From: Datisca glomerata
Lineage: Eukaryota; Streptophyta; Magnoliopsida; Cucurbitales; Datiscaceae
Length of the DNA stretch: 64,000 nucleotides
Reading direction: 5' to 3'
Assembly: GCA_003255025.1 (NCBI GenBank)
Contig: QANY01003877.1
Coordinates: 1-64,000, forward strand
Made by a program: the position numbers and the translations under genes. The notes under the pieces are model-generated. The model was not told where the DNA came from and made no database searches. It worked only from the letters and a program-made list of their open reading frames with translations. Of the stretch, positions 20,844 to 31,089 are shown one piece after another (the stretch's first letter is position 1; every line of letters begins with the position of its first letter).

Positions 20844-21370
20844 GTATGTAATGGGCCATTTTTGTGTTACCTTTTGAGCTGAACGAAATTTCACTTTATT
20901 TAGAGTCCATTTAGTTTTGTTTTGCTTAATATAGTCTATTCTTAATTATTATTTAAAATATAATTAGGTTAGTTTCCTATTCTTTGGTTTTCGGATTTTA
21001 GGAAACCTTTGTAAAGGCTATAAATATGCCTTGCTAGAATGTTTTAAGGGTCCAGAATTTTAATTGAAGAAACCAAAAGGTTGTTTTGCTTTTATCTTTG
21101 TATTCTTGAGTAGAATACATGCTTTAAGAAACATTCAAGTAGGTTGATCACCTTCTTGTGGAGTGTTTGGAAACTGGAAATCAGAAACAAGTTTTCTTTA
21201 TCATCTATCTAAGAAATCTATTTTTCTAGCCTTTTCTTAGAGGTTGTTGCCAAATTGGTTATTAGGGTTTTCACGTTAATGCTTCGTGATTCTTATAGAT
21301 AAAGGGGTTCTCAAGCTTATTCTTGGAGGTTCCGTATTGATAGTGTTGTTGTTCCTTGTAGGGGGCGCCA
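20556..21370 (+). mobile_element. Ty3/gypsy family-1 solo LTR inside LINE
   Basis: An 815-bp insertion is flanked by TCAAT on both sides (20551-20555 and 21371-21375). The first 288 bp are an open frame from the first base (VKDKPTYQVQRIQHLKDEHD, then MPQGPITRLRS, ending VQAINELH*), typical of the C-terminal tail of gypsy pol. A TATA box TATAAATA is at 21019-21026. The end reads GGAGGTTCCGTAT followed by 35 further bases to GGGGGCGCCA; those bases are not in the LTR at 5618-6409. No internal gypsy sequence is attached, hence the solo LTR call. Confidence 0.8.
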
Positions 21371-22870
21371 TCAATCTATCTGCAGTCGCAAGCCTATTAA
21401 GAACACAAGCCAGGTAATAAAACTATATCTGGGAATATGCTTCTAAACCAAATAAGAGGGGCCCATCTCATTTTTTCACCAGCTGGAGCCAGTTTCTTAT
21501 AAGTGTGCCCCACAGAGAAAAGACCAGAGGGAGAAAGAGTCCAAATCCAAGAGTCCAAATAGGGCTTTTTAGGAGGGGGAAGATGGACCTCTCTAATTTT
21601 GATAAGCTCATGGGAGTCTAGAAATAGGCCAGTTCCAAGATGCATTCAAGATCTTCTTGGGAAGAATAAATAAGCCAGCCCAGTATTGAAAAATAGCATA
21701 GAGCACGGATTTAACCAACTGTAATCTTCCAGCATAAGAAAGGTAGTTAGACTCCCAAGACTTCACCCTAGCTGTGATATGGTACTAGAGTGATACAATC
21801 TCTTTTTATAAGCTTTGAGGTAATCAAAGGAACCCCCAAGTATCTCATAGGAAGCTCCCCAATACTGAAATTGCACAAGTCCAGAATTGCTTGAGAAGTG
21901 GACGGATAGACCCCAGACATTAAAATCTGACTTTTTTGTAGATTAGGTCGAAGACCAGACATAGCCTCAAACAAGTTTAAGCTCTCCATAATAAGTTGAA
22001 CAGAAGTAATATCACCCTTACTTGATAAAAGGATCATTAGCAAAGCACAAGTTAACAATACCAAGCTCCTTACACCTCCAGTGATAGCCAAAGTCAGCTT
22101 TATGAGAAGCATGCTTGAGAATACCAGATAGAACCTCCATAACCAACATAAATAGATAGGGAGAGATAGGATCACCCTGTCTAAGCCCTTTAGCACCAGA
22201 GAAGTTGCCAGTCAACTCACCATTGACCACAATAGAGAAAGAAGGAGAGGAGATACACTCCATCACACAGTTAGAGAAATGATCAGGAAACCCTAAGCAG
22301 TCAAAGATTCTCCCGATACTCTCCCAATTCAAGCTATCATAAGCCTTTTTGATATCAACCTTGAAAGCACATCTGGGACTATTAGAAGGCCTATGGTAAC
22401 CTCTAACCAGCTCTTGAGATAAGAGGATGTTGTCAGCAATTCTCCTCCCTGGCATAAAAGCAGTCTGGTTGCTACTAATAAGATCAGGGAGCACTCTCTT
22501 AAGTCTATCAGCAAGCATTTTAGAAATGCATTTATAAACAACATTACAATAAGAGATAGGTCTAAAGTCACCAACCTTAGAAGGATTGGGGACCTTTGGG
22601 ATAAGAGCAGTGGTAGTAGAGTTAACCTGTTTCAATAATGATTGGGAGCTAAAAAAACTCCAAAACAGCCTTAGTAAAATCTTTGCCCACAATATGCCAA
22701 CATCTTTTTAAGAAACCAGCAGAGAAGCCATCTGGACCAGAGGCTTTACTACTCCCCAAACTAAACATAGTTGTGCGAACGTCTTCCTCTGTATACGGGT
22801 GGTCGAGGATGGCTAAGTGAGCTTGAGAGAGCTTATTAGGGAGAATCTGAGAGGGAACACCCCAATCCAC
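21371..22870 (-). pseudogene. LINE ORF2: reverse transcriptase and post-RT region
   Basis: Continuing from the endonuclease part, the minus strand gives the RT start (ALIPKVPNPSKVGDFRPISY), DRLKRVLPDLISSNQTAF, ADNILLSQELVRGYH, KKAYDSLNWESI, GLRQGDPISPYLFMLVMEVL and the catalytic box as FANDPFIK, where FADDLFI is expected. After a frameshift the post-RT domain (FSIGELPMRYLGVPLITSK) and start of zf-RVT follow. The D-to-N change plus frameshifts at ~22813, ~22018 and ~21768 make it inactive. It is interrupted by the solo LTR at 20556-21370. Confidence 0.85.
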
Positions 22871-24126
22871 CTCCTGATCATGTGAGAAGTCCCAAGAAGA
22901 TTCCCATAATAAGAAAGAATTTGATCTTTGATAGCCTGGTCATCAGTAATAAGGTCACCCCCCTCATTAACCAACTGATTAATTCTGGATCTGACTCTAT
23001 TCTTCTTTAGTTTCTGAAAAAAGAAAGAGGAATTCTGATCACCCAAGGCAAGCCAATCAACTCTGCTTTTTTGCCTCAGAAAATCTTCTTCTGCATTCCT
23101 GAGTTTAGTGAAATCAGCTAATCCAATTTTATCCTCCTCTTGAAGAGAGACAACACTACGAGAGGCAATAAGGTCAGCTTGCACTTTAGAGAGGGTTTCT
23201 CTAGCCATAGGAGCCCTTTTAGAAATATCTGAGCAAAAAGAGGCATTAAATTTCTTAAGAACAAATTTAACAGATTTAAGCTTCTTATAGAGACAAGACA
23301 TGGCTGTCCCAAACACCTCAATCTCCCACGCATCTTTAAGAGCAGCCCAGAAGCCTTCAAAATCCATCCAAAAATCAAAGAACTTAAAAGAAGGCCTAGG
23401 TCTAGCTGAGTTAGCCCTAAGCTGAATAATAATAGGAGAGTGATCAGAGATGCCTGGGGTGTGAAAATGGTAAGAAGTAGCAGGAAACAACGTAGCCCAA
23501 TCACCGTTAACCAGGGCACTATCGAGCTTGCACATCTTGCTACCCTCACTAGCTTGACCATTCCACCAGGTGAATTGACAGCCACTATAAGGGAGGTCGA
23601 GAACCTCCAAATGATCATGACAAGAAGCAAAATCAATTGAGCTATCATTCCACTTGAAATCACCACCATAATGCTCAATAGACTTCAAAATAGCATTAAA
23701 GTCACCAAGAATAAGCAAAGGCTTCCCCTGACTTAATGTCTTATGGGAGCCAAGCTTTTCCCACAAAGGCTTCCCGGAGATAGCATCATTGGTTGCATAC
23801 ACCACAGAGACAAAGAAATCTGTCCTTTCATGGAGAATGGTTAGCTTACAAAACATAGCTTGATCAAAGGCATCAATTAGAAGAACATCCAAAATCTTGG
23901 GATCCCAAGCTAAAACAATTCTACCTTTGCTAGTAGGAGAATGGTTAGCAAAGGTAGCCCAATTGGGAAAAACAGATCTAGAAAGTCCAGCAAAATTATT
24001 ACATTTGATCTTAGTCTCAACTAAAGCACAAAAAGATAATTTAAAGTCTTTACAAAGTTTCCTCACTTCAGCTTGCTTTAGAAGGCCATTAAGTCCTCTT
24101 ATATTCGAAGAAGCTAAATTAATCAT
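22813..24126 (-). CDS. LINE ORF2: endonuclease domain and EN-RT linker
   Basis: An open 437-codon frame begins MINLASSNIRGLNGLLKQ. Endonuclease landmarks are NIRG (the usual Trp before it is Ser), VETKIK with the catalytic Glu, GDFNAILK, and the SDHSPIII box with the catalytic His. The linker holds SRVDWLALGDQNSSFFFQKL, common to plant L1 ORF2s. The start codon overlaps the ORF1 stop (ATGA at 24126-24123). It loses frame at ~22870 before RT. The protein would nick target DNA at T-rich sites. The missing Trp and the loss of RT make it non-functional. Confidence 0.88.
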   Translation of the reverse strand: MINLASSNIRGLNGLLKQAEVRKLCKDFKLSFCALVETKIKCNNFAGLSRSVFPNWATFANHSPTSKGRIVLAWDPKILDVLLIDAFDQAMFCKLTILHERTDFFVSVVYATNDAISGKPLWEKLGSHKTLSQGKPLLILGDFNAILKSIEHYGGDFKWNDSSIDFASCHDHLEVLDLPYSGCQFTWWNGQASEGSKMCKLDSALVNGDWATLFPATSYHFHTPGISDHSPIIIQLRANSARPRPSFKFFDFWMDFEGFWAALKDAWEIEVFGTAMSCLYKKLKSVKFVLKKFNASFCSDISKRAPMARETLSKVQADLIASRSVVSLQEEDKIGLADFTKLRNAEEDFLRQKSRVDWLALGDQNSSFFFQKLKKNRVRSRINQLVNEGGDLITDDQAIKDQILSYYGNLLGTSHMIRRWIGVFPLRFSLISSLKLT

Positions 24127-26563
24127 AAAAAGGAGGAGAGAGAGTCACCATTCTCAGAGGGAGCCAGAGTAACTTGATCAGCCAATAAGAAAGAGCCTTC
24201 AGCCTTTCGCTTCTTTTTCAACCTCTTCAAAGCTGATTTAGAGAGCCTAAAAGAAGGACCAGGTTGGATAGTGACATTGAAAATTGGGGAAGCTTTGGGG
24301 AGAGCCAAACTCAATGTAGAGTCAGAAGAGGCTTGGGGCTCATTTTTATCCTCACAAGGGTCAATGAGACCCTTACCCTTCATTTTGCTAACCACCTGAG
24401 TCCATCCATTGTCTTGGTCTTCCACATGGATGGTATTAAGAGGAAAGGGAGGAGAGATTTCACCCTCTGGCTCCTCATAAACCATAAGCTCCCTATTATC
24501 TTGGCGAGAAGAATCTTTGCTAGCAGTTTCTTCCTAACTAGCTAGATTATTCTTAGGGGCCACTTTGGCATCACAATCATGACCAAAGAGGCAACGTTTA
24601 GCACATCTCTTTGGTAGACACTCATACTCCACATCCACCACCACGGAATCCCATCCGTTAAGGCCAAGGTCAATGGTGAAAAACTTAATCAAATTAGAGG
24701 AGGCTGAAATTTTCACACAAACTCTAGCATAATCATGTGTATAACCAGAGGCAGTAGCATTGTCAGAGTGAGAAGGGAGACCCACAGCACTAGCAATGTG
24801 ACTTAGAGCTTCTTCAGTCCATAATTCAATTGGAACATTCCACAATTTAACCCAAATTGGAAGGGTTGAAAGGTTCTCCTTTGAGAATTTAACATTTGGC
24901 TGCCACTCTTTAAGCACAATAGGCATACCTAAGAGGTGCCAAGGTCCATCTTCTAATATTGAGTTTCTATCCTCCACAGAGCCAAATTTGAAATAGAAAA
25001 GGCCTCTGGCAGCCGAGACGTCCTGAATTCCTCTTTTAGCCCAAAGTTGCAAAGCAATTTTCTTAACTAAGTGTAATGGAGCTTCCCTTCCGACAAAGTA
25101 GCCAACAAGGCAGCCTTCCCACCTAGAAAAATTCTCTTTAGTAATATAATCATGAAGCTTAACTGTGACATTACCATTTTTCGTAAAGGAAGAGCTCACA
25201 TAACCTAAGCTTAGCTTCTTTTTCAGGTTACCTTTAACCTTTTCAGCCCATGAACCAGCCGGTTTCACATGAGCAACACTCTTATTAGCTAAAAGGTCTT
25301 GATAAACTCTATTCTCAGGCAGCTTTTTAGAAGAAGTTGGTGAAGGAGGAGAAGAGCTCACCTTCTGTTTTCCATTAGAATCTGGTTTAGGAGAGAGAGA
25401 GGTTTCTGTAAGCTCAAACCCACGACCATGGCAGCCCTTGACCTCTTTGGTAGAAGTCAAATCCACCTTGTCACACACAATCAATGCTGAGGTTGAGCTA
25501 AGGGAGGAGAGAGAATCTGCCACCAGCTTTGGAACTCCACCTACGTTCACATCATTGTCATGGGAAAGAGAAATATCTTCTTTCTGTTTCCCTTCTATCA
25601 AAGCACCATCTACTTTCTCTTTACCCTTAGACAAAGAAGCTGCCACCTGTCACCCTAAGGGGCTGTCCACGTCATGATGGGAGAGAGGAGCTTTATCTAA
25701 CAAAGAATTACCTTTTTGAGTGTCCTTTCCTTTATTAGAAAGGATAGTCGTAGATTGTTGACAAGGTTGAAGCTTGGGAGCTGGAGCCTCACTCTTCCCC
25801 AAGCTGACCACATCACACCCACTTGCCAAAAAGGAGCGGTCACCTCTCCCTTTTGATATGTTTGCCAGCTTCTTTTCCTCTTCTCCAAGCAAGATGATTT
25901 GGGACTAGCTTAATTTGTCTTCTATCAAATGAAACTCATCATTACCTCTGACAGAGAGGTAATGAGTATCATCTTCAACCTTTGGANNNNNNNNNNNNNN
26001 NNNNNNNNNNNNNNNNNNNNNNNNNNNNNNNNNNNNNNNNNGACATTCATCATTACCTTTGACAGAGAGGTAATGAATATCATCTTCAAGCTTTGGAGCT
26101 CTAGGCAAGCTGGTTGATCTCCGAGCACCACCTCTAGCTCCTCCTCTTATGCTACTTCTCTTTAGACTTGAACGAAGTTGGTCTGAAAGAGTCAGCTCAA
26201 GAAAATTGCTCTGATTGTGATCAGAAGAAATAAAATTATCTCTAAGCTTTGAATGATCAGAAATAATCTCTTTTGCAACTAATAAACTCGAAGCTTCCTT
26301 GGACTGAGCTTCTAACTTCCCAGGCTCAACAAAACCACTCTCTGGTCCAAATTTCTTCGTATTAGAACCTTTCTTAAGAGCATTAAAACCAATAACATGG
26401 GTTTAGATTCCCTAGCTCCCTTAGTAACCATATCATTCAAAACAGCATGGCCATTGAAAGACACTCCAAGCTTAGCTTGCCCACTAGCTGAATCTTTCTT
26501 AACACCACCTGAATTTTGCTTACCAACATCTGCAGCGTGCTTAATGTACTCATCATTAACCAT
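24123..26563 (-). pseudogene. LINE ORF1 (nucleic-acid-binding protein)
   Basis: From MVNDEYIKHAADVGKQ (26563) the minus strand runs through low-complexity N-terminal sequence, a DUF4283-like domain (NFSRWEGCLVGYFVGREAPL, LFYFKFGSVEDRNSILEDGP, about 25250-24890) and a knuckle reading CAKRCLFGHDC. It ends in a basic tail (LSKSALKRLKKKRKAEG). Breaks occur near 26400, at the assembly gap 25987-26041, near 25650 and at 24537 (stop). The role inferred from the family is chaperone/RNP formation with the LINE RNA. The final half of the CCHC pattern is short (GHDC rather than GHx4C), also in the 36874-38330 copy. Confidence 0.85.
25987..26041. other. Assembly gap (55 N)
   Basis: Fifty-five N lie inside LINE ORF1. 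The ~55 bp before the gap (25932-25986) and after it (26042-26097) are near-identical, and other copies (2808-2865) contain this stretch once. The gap is probably an unmerged overlap rather than missing sequence. Confidence 0.85.
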
Positions 26564-26655
26564 TGTTAGAGGTCGTGGCCTCCCCTAAGGGAGGGAGAGG
26601 CAAAAGCAAAAACCAGAATTCTAGAGAGAGGGGAGAGTTTCTCTCACTAAAAAAA
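26564..26655 (-). promoter_or_regulatory. LINE 5' UTR
   Basis: The reverse complement of the leader seen at 2245-2339: TAGTGAGAGAAACTCTCCCC, then CCCTCCCTTAGGGGAGG, then the ORF1 ATG at 26563. It marks the 5' end of the minus-strand LINE spanning 20471-26655, the most complete LINE in the window. Confidence 0.75.
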
Positions 26656-26699
26656 TCAGAATTCTTTTAATTTATGATGCTTCTAGTTCTGCCAATACT

Positions 26700-26935
26700 C
26701 TTTTAATCTAGTCAACCTTGAAAGCGCATACTCTCCCAATTCAAGCTATCACAAGCTTTTTTTATATCAACCTTGAAAGCACATCTGGGACTATTAGAAG
26801 GCCTATGGTTACCTCTAACCAGCTCTTGAGATAAGAGGATCTTGTCAGAAATTCTCCTCCCTAGCACAAAAGCAGTATGGTTGCTACTAATAAGATTAGG
26901 GAGCACTCTCTTAAGTCTAGGAAACTTCAACATAA
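26700..26935 (-). pseudogene. LINE RT scrap
   Basis: The minus strand reads RLKRVLPNLISSNHTAFVLG, ISDKILLSQEL and KKACDSLNWESM, the RT N-terminal part. A sharp join at ~26928 links it to the post-zf-RVT antisense sequence, so it is a separate piece rather than part of the neighbouring LINE. Confidence 0.8.
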
Positions 26936-27145
26936 GGCCCAAGAAGTAGCCTTTCTAAACTTTCACAGGAGCCAGGAGATAACTTGATTCCAGTTTCCAG
27001 GAGAAGACACCAAGCCACACAAACCAACCAAATTCTACCAAATAAAACTAGAATAAGGGCAAGAAACAAAAAGATGTTCAGATGATTCTGAAGAATGCAA
27101 GCAAAGTACACAACTACTAACATTGGAAGACCCAGGAGAGGAGGA
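26928..27145 (-). pseudogene. LINE ORF2 zf-RVT/C-terminal segment
   Basis: This antisense LINE sequence is the distal part of the copy interrupted by the solo LTR at 27151-27967. Its left edge is the same as that of 18721-18868. Confidence 0.75.
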
Positions 27146-27150
27146 TCAAT

Positions 27151-27967
27151 GTTAAGGATAAACCTACACACCAAGTTCAAAGAATTCAACATCTTAAAGA
27201 TGAGCATGATCAAGAAGGTAAGAAGCGAGTTCAAGAGGTTTCTAGTCCAATTAGCATGCCCCACGGACCAATAACAAGGTTGCGGTCTAAGAAGCTTCAA
27301 CAAGCTTTAATCCACCATTTGCAAGGCTTAGTCAATTCGGCTAGTGAAAGTCTACAAGGACATCAAAGATTTGGGATAAATGCAACACGAGTTCAGTACA
27401 ACTTGGTCCAAGTACAAGCTATTATTATTGGGTTGCATTAAGTATGTAATGGGCCATTTTTTTGTTTCCTTTTGGGCTGAACGAAATTTCACTTTATTTA
27501 GAGTCCATTAGTTTTATTTTACTTAATATAGTCTATTCTCAATTATTATTTAAAATATAATTAGGTTAGTTTCCTATTCTTGGGTTTTAGGATTTTAGGA
27601 AACCTTTGTAAAGGCTATAAATATGCCTTGCTAGAATGTTTTAAGGGTCCAGAATTTTAATTGAAGAAAACCAAAAGGTTGTTTTGCTTTTATCTTTGTG
27701 TTCTTGAGTAGAATACATGTTTTAAGAAACATTCAAGTAGATTGATCACCTTCTTGTGGAGTGTTTAGGAACTGGAATTCAGAAACAAGTTTTCTTTATC
27801 TATCTAAAAAATCTGTTTTTCTAGCCTTTTCTTAGAGGTTGTTGCCAAATTTTGTTATTGGGGTTTTCACGTTAATGCTTCGTGGGTTCCTATACATAAA
27901 GGGGTTCTCAAGCTTATTCTTAGAGGTTCCGTATTGATAGTGTTTTTGTTCCTTGTAGGGGGCGCCA
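27151..27967 (+). mobile_element. Ty3/gypsy family-1 solo LTR inside LINE (copy 2)
   Basis: An 817-bp copy of the LTR at 20556-21370, with the same flanking TCAAT (27146-27150 and 27968-27972) at the same LINE position. The pol-tail frame is open to the stop at 27441, and TATAAATA is at 27616-27623. The identical site in a second LINE shows the whole composite was copied. Confidence 0.85.
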
Positions 27968-29321
27968 TCAATCTATCCGCGGTTGCAAGCCTATTAAGAA
28001 CACACGCCAAGTAATAAAGCTATATCTGGGAATATGCTTCTTAAACCAAATAAGGGTCCATCTCACTTTTTCACTAGCTGGAGCCAGTTTTCTATAAGTG
28101 TGCCACACAGAGAAAAGACCAGAGGGAGAAAGAGTCCAAATCCAAGAGTACAAAGAGGACTGTTTAGGAGGGGGAAGATGGACCTCTCTAATTGTGATAA
28201 GCTCATGGGAGTCTAGAAATAGGCCAGCTCCAAGCTGCATTCAAGATCTTCTTGGGAAGAATAAATAAACCAGCCCAGTATTAAAAAATAGCATAGAGCA
28301 CGGATTTAACCAGCTGTAATCTTCTAGCATAAGAAAGGTAGTTAGACTCCCAAGACTTCACCCTAGCTGTGATATGGTCTACTAGAGTGATACAATCTGT
28401 TTTTCTAAGCTTTGAGGTAATCAAAGGAACCCCCAAGTATCTCATAGGAAGCTCCCCAATGCTGAAATTGCACAAGTCCAGAATTGCTTGAGAAGTGGAT
28501 GGATGGACCCCAGACATGAAAATCTGACTTTTTTGTAGATTAGGTTGAAGACCAGACATGGCCTCAAACAAGTTTAAGCTCTCCATAATAAGTTGAACAG
28601 AAGTAATATCACCTTTACAGAAGATAAAGAGATCATCAGCAAAGCACAAGTTAACAATACCAAGCTCCTTACACCTCCAGTGATAGCCAAAGTCAGTTTT
28701 ATGACAGGCATGGTTGAGAATACCAGATAGAACCTCCATAACAACCACAAACAGATAGGGAGAGATAGGATCACCCTGTCTAAGCCCTTTAGCACCTGAG
28801 AAGTAGCCAGTCAACTCACCATTGACCACAATAGAGAAAGAAGGAGAGGAGATACACTCCATCACACAGTTAGAGAAATGATCAGGAAACCCCAAGCAGT
28901 CAAAGATTATGCCGATACTCTCCCAATTCAAGCTATCATAAGCTTTTTTGATATCAACCATGAAAGCACATCTGAGACTATTAGAAGGCCTATGGTAACC
29001 TCTAACCAGCTCTTGAGATAAGAGGATGTTGTCAGCAATTCTCCTCCCTGGCACAAAAGCAGTCTGGTTGCTACTAATAAGATCAGGGAGCACTCTCTTA
29101 AGCCTATCAGCAAGCATTTTAGAAATGCATTTATAAACAACATTACAACAAGAGATAAGCCTAAAGTCACCAACCTTTGATGGATTGGGGACCTTTGGGA
29201 TAAGAGCAATGGCAATAGAGTTAACCTGTTTCAATAATGATTGGGAGCTAAAAAAACTCCAAAATAGCCTTAGTAACATCTTTGCCCACAATATGCCAAC
29301 ATCTTTTGAAGAAACCAGCTT
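27968..29321 (-). pseudogene. LINE ORF2: RT with intact FADD, post-RT and zf-RVT start
   Basis: The minus frame 29291-28281 (336 codons) contains ALIPKVPNPSKVGDF, KKAYDSLNWESIG, GLRQGDPISPYLFVVVMEVL, the catalytic box FADDLFIFCKG and the post-RT part to GRLQLVKSVL. It has the two catalytic aspartates that the neighbouring copy at 22.0 kb has lost. It continues after a break near 28281 to the LTR insertion. The 5' side is cut at 29321, where gypsy RNase H sequence starts, so the endonuclease is missing. Confidence 0.85.
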
Positions 29322-30479
29322 GTGTTACTCCTTTAAATGCTTCAAAGGCTCATGACCGTTGTGAATCACAAACATCTACAAAAGTGAAACAATATTGCTC
29401 GGCAAAGAACCGACGAGATCATTAGTACATAAAAGAGCATCTTTGTACATAAGTACAATAAGGGGTTGATGTGAAAATAATCCTCTCTTGATCTCACTTT
29501 TATTTGTAATGTAATTGAATTTTTCCTCTCTCGCTCTCACTATGGCTTTAATACCCTCTTTTTCTTTTCTCTCAATTCCTTTCCCCTCAATTTTCTTTAT
29601 GTCTCTCTGACTTTCATGCTCGTTTTCACTCTTTATCTTTTGTTCATTCTTTGTCTTTTGTTCACTCTCTTTCAAGATCACTCTCTTTTTGCAACCTCCT
29701 TGGTCTATGTAAATCTGATTTTTTGTCATTATTGGAACAAGAGAAATCAACTTTTGATTGTGTTCAAAGTAGTATTTATTAGAAAAACCATCATGCTTCA
29801 CTCGTCTATCAAATTTCCATGGCCTTCCCCACAACAAGTGTGCAACTCGCACCGATATTACATTGCAAAACACCTCATCTTCATATTTAACGATTTGAAA
29901 TGAGAGTAACACTTGCTTTTCCACTTTTACCTCACCTCTATCATTCAGCCATTTCCACTTGTAGGGTCGGGGTAGTTTAGTTGTTAGCAGCCCTAATTTA
30001 TCCAACATTGTAGTATCAATGCTAGTACAACTACCTCCATCAATACTCATACTACATACCTTGTTTTGATCGTGGCATGTAGTACGAAAGATGTTTTCTC
30101 GCTGCACCTCATCATTTTCTTTGATTTGCACACTTAGAGTTCTCCTTGCGACAACTAATTCTCTTTGTACAGCACACTCCTCATTATCCTCATCCTCTAA
30201 TGACAACATAGATTCATTGTCATCTTTATCCTCGATCTCAATCTCACCATCATCTCGTAGCATCATGGCTCTCTCGTTTGGACATTGACTCGCTATGTGA
30301 CCACTGCCTTGGCTTTTAAAACACTTAATATCATGATTTCGAGTACTAGAAGAATTTGTTTTACCTTGGTAACCATGGATGGTCGATTCTGACCTTTGCT
30401 CAGTTTTGTTGCCAACTTCTCCTCCTTCTCCGCATAGCTTGGTTTCCATGGGGAACAACTCAAGCCAAGGGTTGTACAT
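29322..30479 (-). pseudogene. Ty3/gypsy zinc-knuckle-like region, protease, linker and RNase H scrap
   Basis: One minus frame (30479-29376, 367 codons) carries CFKSQGSGHIASQC (second Cys changed to Ser), the acidic linker, a protease with MSIDGGSCTSIDTT and LLWGRPWKFDRRVKHDG, the charged linker and [13 protein letters not shown]. The RNase H scrap ([14 protein letters not shown] in a shifted frame) follows to 29322. It has the same internal deletion as the plus-strand copy at 9560-10760, so both derive from one internally deleted ancestor. It is truncated by LINE at 29321. Confidence 0.85.
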
Positions 30480-31080
30480 GTACCACCCCTCCTTTTGAGT
30501 TGCTGCTCAACCTTAATGACCGTGTGCACCATATCTTCCAACTCCACATAATTTTGCATCTATACCCAATCATGAATTTCTTGGTTCAATCCATGCACAA
30601 ACCTAGCCATTGTGGCCTCTCGGTCTTCTTCTATATTAGCCCTTATCATAGCCATCTTCATCTCCTTAAAATATTCGTTGACACTTCGGCTCCCTTGAGT
30701 GAGACCTTGCAGCTTTCGATACAAGTCTCGATAGTAATGGCATGGCACAAACAGTCTCCTCATCACGGATTTCAAGTCTGCCCAAGTCTCTATGGGACGC
30801 TCTCTATTTCTCTTGATATTATCATTAGTTGATCCCACCAATCAATAGCATAATCAATAAATTCAACAATAGCAAGCTTTTCCTTCTTTACACTCAGAAT
30901 AGTGATGAGAATCAAACATGAGCTCCATCCTCTTTTCCCATTCTAATAAGCTTCGGGATCATTTCTTGCTTTGAAATAATGGTATCTTCGTCTTAGTGCA
31001 ACCCAAACTGTTGTTCACCCTATCACCAAACCTATCTTCTCTATTCCTATGTTGGAATCCCCTATCTTAGCTTGCTTATT
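30480..31080 (-). pseudogene. Ty3/gypsy gag
   Basis: The minus strand reads [39 protein letters not shown] and [13 protein letters not shown], with the C-terminal [13 protein letters not shown] still present; the 8896-9528 copy lost this end. Frameshifts occur near 30842 and 30560. The N-terminus is cut at ~31080, next to a plus-strand LINE 5' UTR. Confidence 0.8.
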
Positions 31081-31089
31081 TTTAGACGC

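Noticed and set aside
21355..21375. GGGGGCGCCA, whose complement TGGCGCC resembles a primer-binding site of other gypsy lineages
   Set aside because: It sits at the LTR edge inside a LINE with no leader or gag on that side, and the related element uses a TGGTATCAGAGC site. Chance similarity is likelier.
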